Assembly (NCBI GenBank): GCA_016875095.1
Contig: VGSG01000021.1
Location: forward strand, 1-49,305
DNA from: Deltaproteobacteria bacterium
GTDB taxonomy: Bacteria; Desulfobacterota; Desulfomonilia; Desulfomonilales; Desulfomonilaceae
Reading direction: 5' to 3'
Length of the DNA: 49,305 nucleotides
Part shown: positions 1 through 9,001 of the stretch, in pieces
Position numbering within the stretch: the stretch's first letter is position 1
Layout: the number at the start of each line of letters is the position of its first letter
The notes under the pieces: model-generated
The model's database searches: none
Told to the model about the DNA's origin: nothing
The model's input: the letters and a program-made list of their open reading frames with translations, nothing else
Program-made: the position numbers and the translations under genes

Positions 1-219
1 CAATGCCTTCCCAAGCGAGGGTCTAGGCTTCGTCATCAGCTAGCAGACTCGCCGAAACCACCCGGCCGAAACGGGTTCGTTAACCTACGGACTGGTCGTT
101 CACCTCCTGTTGCTCTCCACCCCGCCTCACGGCGACGCAGTGACAGTCGGTTACAGGCCGGAGAAGGTATACCTGGAGAGGACTTTCACCTCTCTGATTA
201 AGTACGCTCACAGGCGCAC
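1..219 (-). mobile_element. Probable 5' end of a group II intron, cut by the window edge
   Basis: Read on the minus strand from 219, the sequence opens with GTGCGCC, which fits the GUGYG 5' end of group II introns. About 25 nt later comes a stem-loop of the form AGAGAGGTGAAAGTCCTCT, a pattern I associate with bacterial group II intron domain I. The rest is GC-rich with many short stems and no convincing reading frame. A perfect 9-bp hairpin lies just upstream of this end (223-243), which recalls class C introns that insert beside terminator hairpins. The maturase gene and domains V/VI would lie outside the window. The call comes from pattern memory, not alignment. Confidence 0.5.
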
Positions 220-222
220 TGG

Positions 223-243
223 CCCCGACGTTATACGTCGGGG
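223..243. repeat. Perfect hairpin flanking the putative intron
   Basis: CCCCGACGT and ACGTCGGGG pair over 9 bp around a 3-nt loop. Only three bases separate the stem from the proposed intron 5' end at 219. It could be the insertion target (a terminator-like stem), but there is no T-run on either side. Confidence 0.55.
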
Positions 244-532
244 TCGCGGAGCGACAGGAGGCGATGACCATAAGACATTGAAGTGACTGACGATATACCC
301 GACCAGGCACTTCACAACAAGAACGCTTCTTGTGCCTTCGGCACCGGGACGTGTGACGTCCCGGCCACCCATTGTGGCACGATCTGCTCTGTTCCAAGAC
401 TTTTGAGACAGTTTCTCCCTGCCGACTACTATCTCGGCCTCATTTGCGCGGTTGGTCTCGCGTACACTTCGGTCTGCACTGCGGTACGTTGAACTCGAAT
501 CTCTTCTGTCCGCCCTACGCCCCCTCCCCCAA

Positions 533-729
533 CCCCTCCCGCCAGGGGAGGGGAATGCACCGGCAGGGACGCCGGCGCCTACCAAAGCCCTAACCCCTCC
601 CTTGATGGGAGGGGACAGGGGCATAGGCGTTAAAATAGGATTAGCCCCTGGCGCTGGTCATTCCTCCTCACCCTGCCCTCTCCCGCCAGGGGAGAGGGTT
701 TCACAGTTCCCCTCCCTCGATGGGAGGGG
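533..729. repeat. Cluster of four GC-rich palindromic repeats
   Basis: Four short palindromes of the type CCCTCCC-spacer-GGGAGGG lie at 533-553, 594-614, 676-698 and 709-729. Spacers are either GCCA/CGCCAG-like or TTGAT/TCGAT-like, so two alternating units are visible. The last pair, with its trailing run of G-rich sequence and GGTGA, recurs almost unchanged at 45651-45720. The stretch from 244 to 772 otherwise shows no gene I can support. Confidence 0.75.
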
Positions 730-772
730 GAAGGGGGAGGGTGAGATCAGGTCTGTTTCAACGCGCGGCACT

Positions 773-1306
773 TTACTTGGCCGCTTCCTCCAGCAGTTTC
801 CTTTTCAGTTCTTCGAGTTGGGTCAGATGCTCCGCGTCTTCTTCTGTCTCCGAAGGCATTTTGGGGACCACGGCGGCGCCTGAAATCCCTAATGCAGCGA
901 GCTTCTTCTTCTCGTGCGCCAGAATCTTATGCTTATCCTTTTTCTGATCCTTGGAAAATCGTTTGGCGAGCTCTCTGAATCGCCCGAGCAGTTCCGATTT
1001 CGCTGCCGCCTGCGGCAGTTTCTCCATGATATCCAGGTGCTTCTGGGCATGGTGGTCGGCAGGAATGCCGTCGGCCATCTCGTTCCACAGATAGGAGAAG
1101 AGGAGCTTCCTATCCGCTTCGGGCTCGTTCGCGAGTGAACCGAGGATGTCGTCCGCTTGCGACGCCGCATCCAGGAGCTTGATTCTGAAACCCTTGGCTC
1201 TCTTGGTCAATTCTTCTCTGCGGAGAGAGTCCTTCTCTTCTTCGGAGAGCGACATGCCCCGCGTGCGTTCCATCATGAGGTCTATGGTGCTGCGGATTTC
1301 CGTCAC
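773..1306 (-). CDS. Hypothetical charged, mostly helical protein (177 aa)
   Basis: A 177-residue protein rich in Lys, Glu and Leu, with no signal peptide, membrane segment or catalytic motif that I recognise. It looks mainly alpha-helical, and the last 25 residues (EELKRKLLEE-like) could form a coiled coil. Translation probably starts at a GTG at 1306, because AGGAG sits about seven bases upstream. It lies 104 bp downstream of proA on the same strand and may be co-transcribed, but its composition does not suggest a role in proline synthesis. The downstream side runs straight into the palindromic repeat cluster. Confidence 0.7.
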   Translation of the reverse strand: MTEIRSTIDLMMERTRGMSLSEEEKDSLRREELTKRAKGFRIKLLDAASQADDILGSLANEPEADRKLLFSYLWNEMADGIPADHHAQKHLDIMEKLPQAAAKSELLGRFRELAKRFSKDQKKDKHKILAHEKKKLAALGISGAAVVPKMPSETEEDAEHLTQLEELKRKLLEEAAK

Positions 1307-1410
1307 AGGAATCTCCTTAGGCGGACGCGACCGTCTGAGATGGGTAGCAAGGAGAATGAGGTGTTGAAAAAGCGGCCGGACCGGCCCTTATCTTCAGCCT
1401 CCCTGCTCTG

Positions 1411-2667
1411 CTACTGTCGTATCTGCCCCTCCCCCAGGACGATGAACTTTGTAGTGGTGAGATCCTCAACTCCCATGGGACCGAACGAGTGGAGCTTGGT
1501 CGTGCTGATCCCGATTTCTGCCCCAAGACCGTACACGTATCCGTCACTCATTCTGGTGGCGGCGTTCACGATGACGGACGATGAGTTGACTTCTCTGAGG
1601 AATTTCTGCGCGGCATCGTAATTCCGCGTCACAATGGTTTCCGTGTGCAGGGAACCATAGCGATCAATGTGGTCTATGGCCTCATCGATGCCGGACACTA
1701 CCTTCACTGCGAGGATCAGGTCCAGGTATTCCGCATACCAGTCCTCCTCGGTCGCGGGTCTCATGGACGGGACCACGCTGCGCGATCGCTCACAGCCTCG
1801 CAACTCCACACCCTCGGCTTCCAGCTTTTGCGCGACCCTCGGGAGGAACACGTCCGCGATGGACTGGTGCACGAGAAGCGTTTCCAGCGCGTTGCACACA
1901 CCGGGCCTCTGAACTTTGGAATTGACTGCAAGATTCTCCGCCATGTCCAAGTCCGCAGCTTCATCAGCGTAAAGGTGGCAGACACCCTTGTAGTGCTTGA
2001 TGACCGGAATCTTTGAATTTTCAGCCACGAAGCGAATCAGATCTTCTCCGCCCCGAGGGATGATAAGGTCGATCTGATCCTCCAGTTTCAGCATATGCAG
2101 GATCGCTTCCCGGTCCGTCATGGGAACCAGATTCACCACGTCTTGGCTCACTTTGTTTTCCCAGAGAGCCTCCTTGAAGAGAGCTGTGATGGCTTTGTTG
2201 GAGTTGATCGCTTCGGAGCCGCCCCGCAGAATAACCGCGTTCCCCGCCTTGAGACAGAGCGCGGCCGCATCCGCGGTCACGTTCGGCCTGGATTCATAAA
2301 TGATCCCGATCACTCCCAACGGTATGCGCATCTTGCCCACTCGCATCCCGTTCGGGCGGGGCCACATACGGACGATTTCTCCGACCGGATCAGGGAACTC
2401 CGCGATTTCTTTCAGTCCATCCGCAGTCTGATCAATTACCTTGTCCGAAAGAGTGAGGCGATCCAGCATGGCTGCGGAAAGGCCTTTGGCCTTGGCGTCA
2501 TCCAGGTCCTTTCGGTTTTCCTCATGAAGGCGCGCGCGACTCTCCTTTAGCTTTGCGGCCACATCCGTGAGGATCTTGGCCTTAACGGGAATTGAAAGCT
2601 TCGCGGCTTCTCGAGACGCTTCTCGGCCGGCTTTCGCTATTTCCAGGATCTCTTCCTGAATTGACAT
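1411..2667 (-). CDS. proA: Gamma-glutamyl phosphate reductase (ProA)
   Basis: Cytosolic enzyme of proline synthesis. It reduces L-glutamyl-5-phosphate with NADPH to glutamate-5-semialdehyde. The 418-residue length is typical of the family. Visible signatures are the [11 protein letters not shown] segment (about 125-136), the glycine-rich [11 protein letters not shown] loop (147-157) and [16 protein letters not shown], where Cys258 is the expected catalytic thiol that forms the thiohemiacetal. The start at 2667 has AGGGAG a few bases upstream. proB, which usually accompanies it, is not in the window. The gene ends 104 bp before the hypothetical gene that follows it. Confidence 0.95.
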   Translation of the reverse strand: MSIQEEILEIAKAGREASREAAKLSIPVKAKILTDVAAKLKESRARLHEENRKDLDDAKAKGLSAAMLDRLTLSDKVIDQTADGLKEIAEFPDPVGEIVRMWPRPNGMRVGKMRIPLGVIGIIYESRPNVTADAAALCLKAGNAVILRGGSEAINSNKAITALFKEALWENKVSQDVVNLVPMTDREAILHMLKLEDQIDLIIPRGGEDLIRFVAENSKIPVIKHYKGVCHLYADEAADLDMAENLAVNSKVQRPGVCNALETLLVHQSIADVFLPRVAQKLEAEGVELRGCERSRSVVPSMRPATEEDWYAEYLDLILAVKVVSGIDEAIDHIDRYGSLHTETIVTRNYDAAQKFLREVNSSSVIVNAATRMSDGYVYGLGAEIGISTTKLHSFGPMGVEDLTTTKFIVLGEGQIRQ

Positions 2668-3058
2668 CGATTACTCCCTACGGCGCGAGCATCATACAGA
2701 GGCTACCGGCTTGTCAAACCCGATGGGTTCGTCCGAACGAAAAAAGGATTCCCGGCCCACTGCGCGCCGTTTGCCCTTTGGGCGCTCATAGGAACGAATA
2801 CTACGAATGCGGTCGAACGCGAGGGGGCGCCTTATGCCGGGCAGCGCTCAGGCGCTTGCGAAAAAATCTAGCATCCTGTTCGCGACGCGTCAACGTCAGG
2901 GAAGACACAGAAGCTCAGTAATTCGCTTGAGCCCTCTTCACGACCTCGGCGCCGATCTCGGGATGTATTTCCGCGAGGACTTCTCGTAAACGGTGGAGGA
3001 TGGCGTTCGAACTGTATTATACTTTGCAGAGAAGCGTTCCGTTTCGAGAGGATTGTTT
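2668..3058. other. Intergenic region between proA and mobB
   Basis: This 391-bp divergent spacer shows no gene I can support. It must hold the promoters of proA (minus) and mobB (plus). An AT-rich stretch with TATTAT/TATACT (3015-3023) is a possible -10 element for mobB, but no good -35 box is spaced to it. Confidence 0.5.
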
Positions 3059-3586
3059 ATGATACCGATTCTATCGATTGTGGGAAAATCCGACGTGGGC
3101 AAGACCACACTGCTGGAGAAGCTCGTCACCGGATTGACCTCCCGCGGCTACCGCATAGGCACGATTAAACATGACGCGCATCACTTCGACATAGACCGCG
3201 AAGGGAAGGACTCCTGGCGACACAAACAAGCGGGCAGCAGGATCACCGTGATTTCTTCTCCTCAGAAACTGGCGCTGGTTACGGACGCGGACCACGACCA
3301 TACCCTTGTGGAAATACGGGACAAGTTTATCCGGGACGTGGACCTAATCATTACCGAAGGGTACAAGCGGGAAAAGCACCCGAAGATCGAGGTCTTCAGA
3401 GCGGAGCATTACCCGGAGCTCCTTTGTGACGGAGACGACAATCTGGTTGCGATTGCAGGCAATCCCACCGACCCTCCCGCGGGCGTGCCCGTGTTTGACC
3501 TGAACGACTGGGAAGCGTTGTGCGATTTCATTGAGGAGCGTTTTTTGGAGAAAGGAGGCGGCCCGAACCAGGTTTCGCCCCGCTGA
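3059..3586 (+). CDS. mobB: Molybdopterin-guanine dinucleotide biosynthesis adaptor MobB
   Basis: A small P-loop GTPase (about 175 aa) linked to insertion of guanine dinucleotide into molybdenum or tungsten pterin cofactors. It opens MIPILSIVGKSDVGKTTLLEKL, in which GKSDVGKTT is the Walker A loop. It continues with the family-typical GTIKHDAHHFDIDREGKDSW segment and the ITEGYKREKHPKIEV motif. I chose the ATG at 3059 because it starts at the beta strand before the P-loop and follows GAGAGGAT. A reading frame runs further upstream, but it adds residues unlike the family. The gene fits an organism with tungsten BamB and formate dehydrogenases (fdhD at 16312). Confidence 0.9.
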   Translation: MIPILSIVGKSDVGKTTLLEKLVTGLTSRGYRIGTIKHDAHHFDIDREGKDSWRHKQAGSRITVISSPQKLALVTDADHDHTLVEIRDKFIRDVDLIITEGYKREKHPKIEVFRAEHYPELLCDGDDNLVAIAGNPTDPPAGVPVFDLNDWEALCDFIEERFLEKGGGPNQVSPR

Positions 3587-3723
3587 ACAACATGGTCCAT
3601 ATCCAGGCGTCGAATCGGCGCCCGGGTGGTCGAGAAACACTATATTATGTATTGACAATGGCGTATGGGATCGCCATCATAAACAGAGCGAACCGCGTGG
3701 TCGTTACTTCTTCCGAGTGAACC

Positions 3724-4086
3724 ATGCTCCGCATTCCGTTCAATGATATTCTCAGGGCAACCATGTCTTCGCACTGCGGAAATCTGGGGTGGATCGGCGT
3801 ATCCCCACGCGGAGATCAATATCATGTGGTGGTTCCTGTGGACGCGCAGATAGCTCGCGGGGTCATGGCCTGCAATCGTCCAACGGACGGCACGCCGTTT
3901 GGAGGTTATACCGGGTGGCTCTACTTCATGTGCCCCCCGTACGAATGCCAAGAAGCGGATTCGGATCACGAGACGGACCTGCGCCACGGCAGGGCCTATG
4001 AGACATGCCGCGAACTTGTCCGGTGGCTCGCTTCATACGGCATCCAAGCAGAGGTGAGCCCCGGACCGCCGATCGAAGCGGGATAG
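3724..4086 (+). CDS. Hypothetical protein between mobB and a ThiS/MoaD-like gene
   Basis: A 120-residue protein I do not recognise. It contains SSHCGNLGWIGVSPRGDQYHVV, a GGYTGWLYF segment and a helical C-terminus (YETCRELVRWLASYGIQAEV). There is no signal peptide or membrane span. The start is uncertain: ATG at 3724 gives 120 aa, and ATG at 3763 gives a product beginning MSSHCGNLGW. It lies 137 bp after mobB and 45 bp before the ThiS/MoaD-like gene on the same strand, so a shared role with metal-pterin or sulfur-carrier chemistry is possible from position only. Confidence 0.55.
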   Translation: MLRIPFNDILRATMSSHCGNLGWIGVSPRGDQYHVVVPVDAQIARGVMACNRPTDGTPFGGYTGWLYFMCPPYECQEADSDHETDLRHGRAYETCRELVRWLASYGIQAEVSPGPPIEAG

Positions 4087-4131
4087 AGAAGAAGGTAACC
4101 GGTTGGGGTTTCCAGAGAGAAGGCTTGCTGA

Positions 4132-4335
4132 TTGAAATTTATGCTCAATGGTTTTTCCGAACAGATCGAGGGATGCGCGGTCACCATCCAGGAGCTGCTG
4201 GATAGAGCCCAGGAAGATGATCCCGCCGTCATTGTGGAAGTAAACGGTCGGTTCGTCTACCGCAAGGACTTTCAGACCGTGACGGTCCAGGAAGGAGACC
4301 GGGTGGAGTTCATCCATCCATCTTTCGGCGGATAG
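4132..4335 (+). CDS. ThiS/MoaD-like sulfur carrier protein
   Basis: A 64-67 residue beta-grasp protein ending in Gly-Gly (EFIHPSFGG at the C-terminus), the tail that ThiS and MoaD proteins use to carry sulfur as a thiocarboxylate. The sequence AVIVEVNGRFVYRKDF...VQEGDRVEFIHPSFGG follows the usual ThiS pattern. Translation may start at TTG 4132, which has the better-spaced AGAGAAGG upstream, or at ATG 4141. ThiS (thiazole) and MoaD (molybdopterin) cannot be told apart here. Proximity to mobB favours a cofactor role but does not prove it. No thi or moa gene is adjacent. Confidence 0.8.
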   Translation: MKFMLNGFSEQIEGCAVTIQELLDRAQEDDPAVIVEVNGRFVYRKDFQTVTVQEGDRVEFIHPSFGG

Positions 4336-4415
4336 GATTTGTTTTCATCGGCCTTCCTACCGGCAGGGGCCTCTGTAGCTTGTTCTACCGAAGCCTGCGC
4401 CGGCCGAGCGCCTAT

Positions 4416-5096
4416 TTATCCTACCAGAGGATCTCTTGCTCCCGCTTCTTCAAACCCTTTCGCCCTCAGCAAGCAGGAATCGCACGCGCGGCAGGGCTTT
4501 CCGTCGGGGGCGGGATCGTAACAACTGTGGGTGAGCGAATAGTCCACCCCCAGTTCCAGCCCCTTTCGGACAATTTCGGCTTTGCTCAAGGATATGAGGG
4601 GGGTGTGGATTCTGAAGGCGCGCCCCTCCACGCCCGCTTTGGTGCCAAGGTTGGCCATCTTGGTGAACGCTTCGATGTATTCGGGCCGACAATCCGGATA
4701 CCCTGAATAATCCAAAGCATTCACACCGATGAAGATGTCCTGCGCTCCCAGGGCTTCGGCCCATGCGAGCCCCAGGGACAGGAACACGGTATTTCTTGCG
4801 GGCACGTACGTGACGGGAATCTCGCGGGCCATCTCTTCCACGGTGCGTCCTTTTGGGACCGGGTCTTCCGACGTGAGCGCGGATGCGCCGATTGTGCGCA
4901 GGTTCACCTTCACGATGAGATGTTCGACTGCGCCCATATGATCGGCCACTCGTCTTGCGGCCTCAAGCTCCACTTTGTGGCGTTGACCGTAGTCGAAACT
5001 GATAGCGTAAACCTGAAAACCCAGCGCCTGCGCGACAGCCAGGGTCGTGGTCGAATCAAGGCCGCCGCTCAGGAGAACTACCGCCTTCGGAGCCAT
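4416..5096 (-). CDS. queC: 7-cyano-7-deazaguanine synthase QueC
   Basis: ATP-dependent enzyme converting 7-carboxy-7-deazaguanine to preQ0 in queuosine synthesis. The N-terminal [13 protein letters not shown] (6-18) is the PP-loop that binds ATP. The C-terminal [19 protein letters not shown] cluster (Cys-x9-CxxCxxC) is the family's zinc site. The 226-aa length is normal. The start at 5096 has AGGTGA upstream. queE follows on the same strand 332 bp upstream, so the two pathway genes are neighbours but separated by a repeat-like element. Confidence 0.95.
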   Translation of the reverse strand: MAPKAVVLLSGGLDSTTTLAVAQALGFQVYAISFDYGQRHKVELEAARRVADHMGAVEHLIVKVNLRTIGASALTSEDPVPKGRTVEEMAREIPVTYVPARNTVFLSLGLAWAEALGAQDIFIGVNALDYSGYPDCRPEYIEAFTKMANLGTKAGVEGRAFRIHTPLISLSKAEIVRKGLELGVDYSLTHSCYDPAPDGKPCRACDSCLLRAKGFEEAGARDPLVG

Positions 5097-5233
5097 TTCT
5101 TGGTCACCTGGAAAACGGGAACAGTCTGCAACATCCGGACGCCCTTGAATCGGCGCCTAGAACCGTTGCCGGAGATCTTGTGCGCCTAGCCACGAGATGA
5201 GTGGTCCCAAAGGACGGCCTCAAAGCGTTGTTT

Positions 5234-5336
5234 CGTCATTTCCGCGTAAGCGAGAATCGAGGAACGTAAAGCGCCGATAATGGCAAGCCTTTTTCTACGC
5301 TTCCGGAACCGGATTCCTGGTTCCGCAGGAATGACG
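5234..5336. repeat. Small inverted-repeat element (MITE/REP-like)
   Basis: The ends CGTCATTTCCGCG (5234-5246) and CGCAGGAATGACG (5324-5336) are inverted copies matching at 11 of 13 positions, enclosing about 75 bp with no reading frame. It fills the 332-bp gap between queE and queC. The shape fits a non-autonomous element or a REP-type intergenic repeat. No second copy was found in this window. Confidence 0.5.
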
Positions 5337-5428
5337 GGATGTTGGCTCACCGAATGCGGCCAAGAGCTTTTACGTTGCCCATTGCAGGTGTCCCCCGAAA
5401 GCGCTTTTTCTTAAAGACCCCAGCGCTC

Positions 5429-6070
5429 TCACACTCCTTTGGTTCCCGGCGGCCAGATGAACTTGTGCATCTGGAGCTGGAGTCTGGCCTGGATCTTGTC
5501 TGCAAGCATCCATTCGGCCAGGACGCGCGGCGGGAGTTCGCCGAAGACCGCGGAAAAGAGGATTTTGCTTTGATTCGCGGCAAACCGTTCCCGCAGGATG
5601 CCCTTGGTCCATTCGTAGTCATGGCGATTGGCCATGACAAACTTTACTTCATCGTGGGGCTCGAGCTTCCAGAGGTTTTGCCATAGGACCCGTTCACTCT
5701 CCCCGCTGGACGGGCACTTAATGTCTATAACACGGATGATCCCCTGGGGAAGCAGAGATATGTCCAGCGATCCGTTCGTTTCGACCAGCACCGTGCATCC
5801 TTCGGATTGCAACGATCGAGCCAGGTCCGGGGTTTTTTCTTGCATGAGGGGTTCGCCGCCGGTGATCTCCACCAGTTTCCAGCCGTGTTCGTGGACTCGT
5901 TGGACCACCTCATCCAGGCGCATCTCTTCGCCGCCTTCCTGGGCGTAAGGAGTATCGCAGTACCGGCATCGGAGATTACACCCGCCAAGCCTCACAAAAG
6001 TCATGGGGAGGCCTGCGAAGGAGGACTCACCCTGGATACTGGCAAATATTTCGCAAACTTTCAGCGACAT
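5429..6070 (-). CDS. queE: 7-carboxy-7-deazaguanine synthase QueE
   Basis: Radical SAM enzyme that contracts 6-carboxytetrahydropterin to 7-carboxy-7-deazaguanine, the step before QueC. The start at 6070 gives MSLKVCEIFASIQGESSFAGLPMTFVRLGGCNLRCRYCDT, with the QGES motif, and GCNLRCRYC as the CxxxCxxC site for the [4Fe-4S] cluster. ITGGEPLMQ is the SAM-binding GGE motif. AGGAG lies about eight bases before this ATG. A longer frame to 6139 adds residues unlike the family. The length (213 aa) is normal. It is divergent from the RACo gene. Confidence 0.93.
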   Translation of the reverse strand: MSLKVCEIFASIQGESSFAGLPMTFVRLGGCNLRCRYCDTPYAQEGGEEMRLDEVVQRVHEHGWKLVEITGGEPLMQEKTPDLARSLQSEGCTVLVETNGSLDISLLPQGIIRVIDIKCPSSGESERVLWQNLWKLEPHDEVKFVMANRHDYEWTKGILRERFAANQSKILFSAVFGELPPRVLAEWMLADKIQARLQLQMHKFIWPPGTKGV

Positions 6071-6186
6071 TTCCCAGTCTCCTCTCTCGCTCGGGGCGCA
6101 AGCGTGCGCCGGACAATTTCTTGATTTGATCGCGAGCAATCATTATAAGGGAGTTTGACCATCGTGCATGTAAACCACATCTAGTA

Positions 6187-6192
6187 TATAAT
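6187..6192 (+). promoter_or_regulatory. Candidate -10 box for the RACo-like gene
   Basis: A perfect TATAAT lies about 70 bp before the GTG start in the queE/RACo divergent spacer. TTGACC at 6155-6160 is 26 bp away, too far for a normal sigma-70 pair, so only the -10 is proposed. Confidence 0.35.
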
Positions 6193-6260
6193 CTTTCCGT
6201 GTCCGTGGCCAGTGAGTGCGGTCGGCGCCTGACTTTGCGCCGCAGTTTGGAGGAGACATC

Positions 6261-8177
6261 GTGGAAAAGGCCCTGATTCGGTTCTTGCCCGATGACGTGA
6301 CGGTCGAGGCTCGCGCAGGCGAGCTTCTCCTTGACCTGGCCTTGGACGCGGGTGTTTTCATTCCGGCCGCGTGTGGCGGTTCCGGCGCTTGTGGCCAATG
6401 CAAGGTAAAAATCGCCGAAGGCGCGGTGGAGACGCTCGAGATCGATAAACTTGACCGCAAGTTGCAGGCCGAAGGCTATGTGCTCGCATGTCAGACAAAG
6501 GTAACCGGAAACATCACGGTCGAGGCGCCGGAAGCCAAAGTCGGCCGCAAAATGATTCCGCGAGACGAGGCCGAGCGCATGCGGCTGACCGCCCGGCCTA
6601 TGGAATCGCCCCTGGCGCCTGAAATCAATCCGGTGTCTGTGAGGGTCCTCATGGAATTGGATCCTCCGCGGCCGCTGGATAATCTAAGCGATTACGAGCG
6701 GTTGATCCGCACACTAAAAGTCAATCACGACATCAGTCCTGTAGCCGCGGATCTGGACCTGGTCAAACAGCTCCCCAGCGCGCTCAGACAAGGCGATTGG
6801 AAGCTCACCGCGAGCTTGCAGGTTGAAGACATCCCGGGGTGCGACAAGCCTGTCTATAGACTCCGCGGTGTCCTGCCCGGACATTTGAATCAGAGCCAGA
6901 CCGCCCTCGCAGTCGATATCGGGACCACCTCCCTGTGGGGTGAACTCATTGATCTGACGAGCGGGGAAGCGCTGGCCAAAGCCTCCCGATACAACCCCCA
7001 GATCTCTATGGGCGACGACGTGATCAGCCGGATCGTCTTTGCCCTGAAAAAAGATGGCCTCCAAAAGCTTCAGGCCGAGGTGGTCAAGGGAATCAACGAG
7101 ATAATCGAGGAGACTCTCAAGGTGAGCGGTGTCCCCCGGGAATCCTTGGGTTACCTGGTTGCCGCGGGAAACACGGTAATGACCCATTTTCTTCTTGGGC
7201 TGAACCCTCGATTCCTCCGAGAGAGCCCGTATGTGCCGGTAGCGCTGAACCTGGAACCCGTGCCCGCATCCACGATCGGCCTTCAGTTACCCCAATATGG
7301 ATTGGTGCAAGCTTTTCCGTGTGTGGCCTCGTACGTGGGAGGCGATATCGTAAGCGGGGTGCTGGCCACAGGCATGTGGGACTCGGACCTGATGACGCTC
7401 TTCATTGACATCGGAACCAACGGCGAGATCGTGGTTGGCAACCGGGACCTCCTCATGACCGCATCGTGCTCCGCGGGCCCCGCGTTCGAAGGCGGCGGTC
7501 TGGAACATGGGATGAGAGCGGCTCCAGGCGCGATTGAAGGCATACTCATCGATCCTGACACCTTTGAACCGATGATCAGAACCATCGATGCTAAACCCGC
7601 TCTCGGCATCTGCGGCTCAGGGATCATCAACATCGTCTCCCAGATGCTCAAGACCGGAATCCTCAACCGCAACGGCAAGTACTCCACCGACCTCAAAACC
7701 GACCGGATACGGAACGGGCGAAGCGGCCATGAGTACGTGATCTGCCGGGCGGGGGAATCGGGAATCAAGCAGGACATTGTCCTGAGTGAAGTTGACCTGG
7801 ACAATCTCATCCGGGCCAAGGGCGCTATGTTTTCGGGCTATACGTGCGTGTTAGATAAGATCGGCGTGAGCGTGGACGCTCTCGATCGGGTGATCATTGC
7901 GGGAGCTTTCGGGAGTTTCATCAACCTGGAGCACGCGATCACCATTGGCCTGCTCCCTGACATCGACCGGGACAAGTTTGCGTTCATCGGGAATTCATCG
8001 CTTAAGGGCGCCAGGCTCGCGGCCCTCGATCGGAACCTCTTTCAAACCGCAAGGGCCGTCTCGCGGACCATGACCAACGTTGAGCTCTCAGAGGACGCCT
8101 CGTACATGGACAATTTCATGGCCGCGCTCTTTTTTCCCCATACCCGAGATGAGCTTTTCCCGTCCGTGAAGCTGTAG
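6261..8177 (+). CDS. RACo-like ferredoxin/ASKHA ATPase (corrinoid activation protein)
   Basis: RACo-type proteins use ATP to drive an electron onto the inactive Co(II) form of corrinoid proteins. The N-terminal domain is a plant-type [2Fe-2S] ferredoxin: Cys38, Cys44 and Cys47 in AACGGSGACGQCKV, with a fourth Cys in VLACQTK. From about residue 215 the ASKHA-fold part begins with AVDIGTTSLWGELIDL, followed by IDIGTNGEIV and GICGSGIINI. The start is GTG at 6261, directly after GGAGGAG. The product is about 638 aa, the usual size. No corrinoid protein or methyltransferase lies nearby, so the partner cannot be named. Confidence 0.88.
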   Translation: MEKALIRFLPDDVTVEARAGELLLDLALDAGVFIPAACGGSGACGQCKVKIAEGAVETLEIDKLDRKLQAEGYVLACQTKVTGNITVEAPEAKVGRKMIPRDEAERMRLTARPMESPLAPEINPVSVRVLMELDPPRPLDNLSDYERLIRTLKVNHDISPVAADLDLVKQLPSALRQGDWKLTASLQVEDIPGCDKPVYRLRGVLPGHLNQSQTALAVDIGTTSLWGELIDLTSGEALAKASRYNPQISMGDDVISRIVFALKKDGLQKLQAEVVKGINEIIEETLKVSGVPRESLGYLVAAGNTVMTHFLLGLNPRFLRESPYVPVALNLEPVPASTIGLQLPQYGLVQAFPCVASYVGGDIVSGVLATGMWDSDLMTLFIDIGTNGEIVVGNRDLLMTASCSAGPAFEGGGLEHGMRAAPGAIEGILIDPDTFEPMIRTIDAKPALGICGSGIINIVSQMLKTGILNRNGKYSTDLKTDRIRNGRSGHEYVICRAGESGIKQDIVLSEVDLDNLIRAKGAMFSGYTCVLDKIGVSVDALDRVIIAGAFGSFINLEHAITIGLLPDIDRDKFAFIGNSSLKGARLAALDRNLFQTARAVSRTMTNVELSEDASYMDNFMAALFFPHTRDELFPSVKL

Positions 8178-8389
8178 CAGCGCTCACCTGACGTCTTTCC
8201 CCCTTTCCTGGAAGGGAATACAGGGGGATTGTCGGAGATGCGGACTCTCCCATCCAGAAATAGAGAATTTGCTCGGAATTATCCGGCCGCTCCCCGGCGC
8301 GCGCGGCTCCCGCAGAACCGCCCGGACATTGCGAGGGCTTCGGCGCTTGCGATCACGATCCGAACGTTTTTTCATACGGAAGCAGCGTA

Positions 8390-8599
8390 CTAGGTGACCC
8401 TGATCCGTCCGTTCATTACGCCGTCATAGTATTCGCAGATCTCGCGACAATTGCGGATTTTGTCACCATATTTCCCTTGGCGCTCACCTCGACACAAGGT
8501 GGCTTCCACGTTCCAGCAGTCGAAGCCCCGGTCAGGGTAAGCCGGGCAATTGATTTCTCGCCCGCATTTCATGTGCTGCCAGCATAGAGTTCCCGCCAT
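8390..8599 (-). CDS. Two-CW domain mini-protein
   Basis: A 69-residue Cys-rich protein beginning MAGTLCWQHMKCGREINCPAYP, then DCWNVEATLC and ending with a NCREICEYYDG segment. The paired Cys-Trp motifs and six or more other Cys match what I know as the two-CW pattern of small proteins in anaerobes; its function is unknown. A longer frame reaches 8731, but the conserved part starts at this ATG, which has GGGGAG just before it. It is on the opposite strand to the RACo gene and stands alone. Confidence 0.65.
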   Translation of the reverse strand: MAGTLCWQHMKCGREINCPAYPDRGFDCWNVEATLCRGERQGKYGDKIRNCREICEYYDGVMNGRIRVT

Positions 8600-9001
8600 C
8601 TCCCCACTCCCCCTTTTCGCGAAATGAGAACCTGCCCTCCGGGGCCCCATGAGGCCCTCTATTTGGTGAACGCAAAACCTTAGGCCGAAGCCAAGAACGG
8701 AGAAACACGACTGGGGAAAGGACGGTATCAAATACGACTTTTCTTGTCAAGAATTCTGAAAGTGAGAGTATCGGGAGAGCGCGACGAAAGCCGATGGAAG
8801 GCCGAAAATCCCGGCAGAACCTAATACGAAGTTGCGTTCGAAGAAACAATATGGCATGGGTGGCGGGTAGTGGGTCAGGTCAACGGAGATCTGACGGGTC
8901 TGCGGCGTTCGTTATGAACCGGGCCCCCCAACCTCAGCCGCTCACAAGTCACTAGTTTGAAAGCAAATTCCCATGAAATGTCCCGGGGAGGAATCACCGC
9001 T
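8600..9001. other. Intergenic region between the two-CW gene and lepB
   Basis: About 400 bp on the 3' side of lepB and the 5' side of the two-CW gene. I see no gene, clear promoter or terminator here. Confidence 0.45.

Noticed and set aside
208-624. Open frame on the minus strand across the intron end and repeats
   Set aside because: It is Pro, Gly and Arg-rich, runs through palindromic repeats and has no ribosome site.
2938-3012. Protein-like minus-strand end (REVLAEIHPEIGAEVVKRAQANY)
   Set aside because: The frame has an upstream stop after only about 30 codons and no start codon; it may be a remnant but cannot be called.
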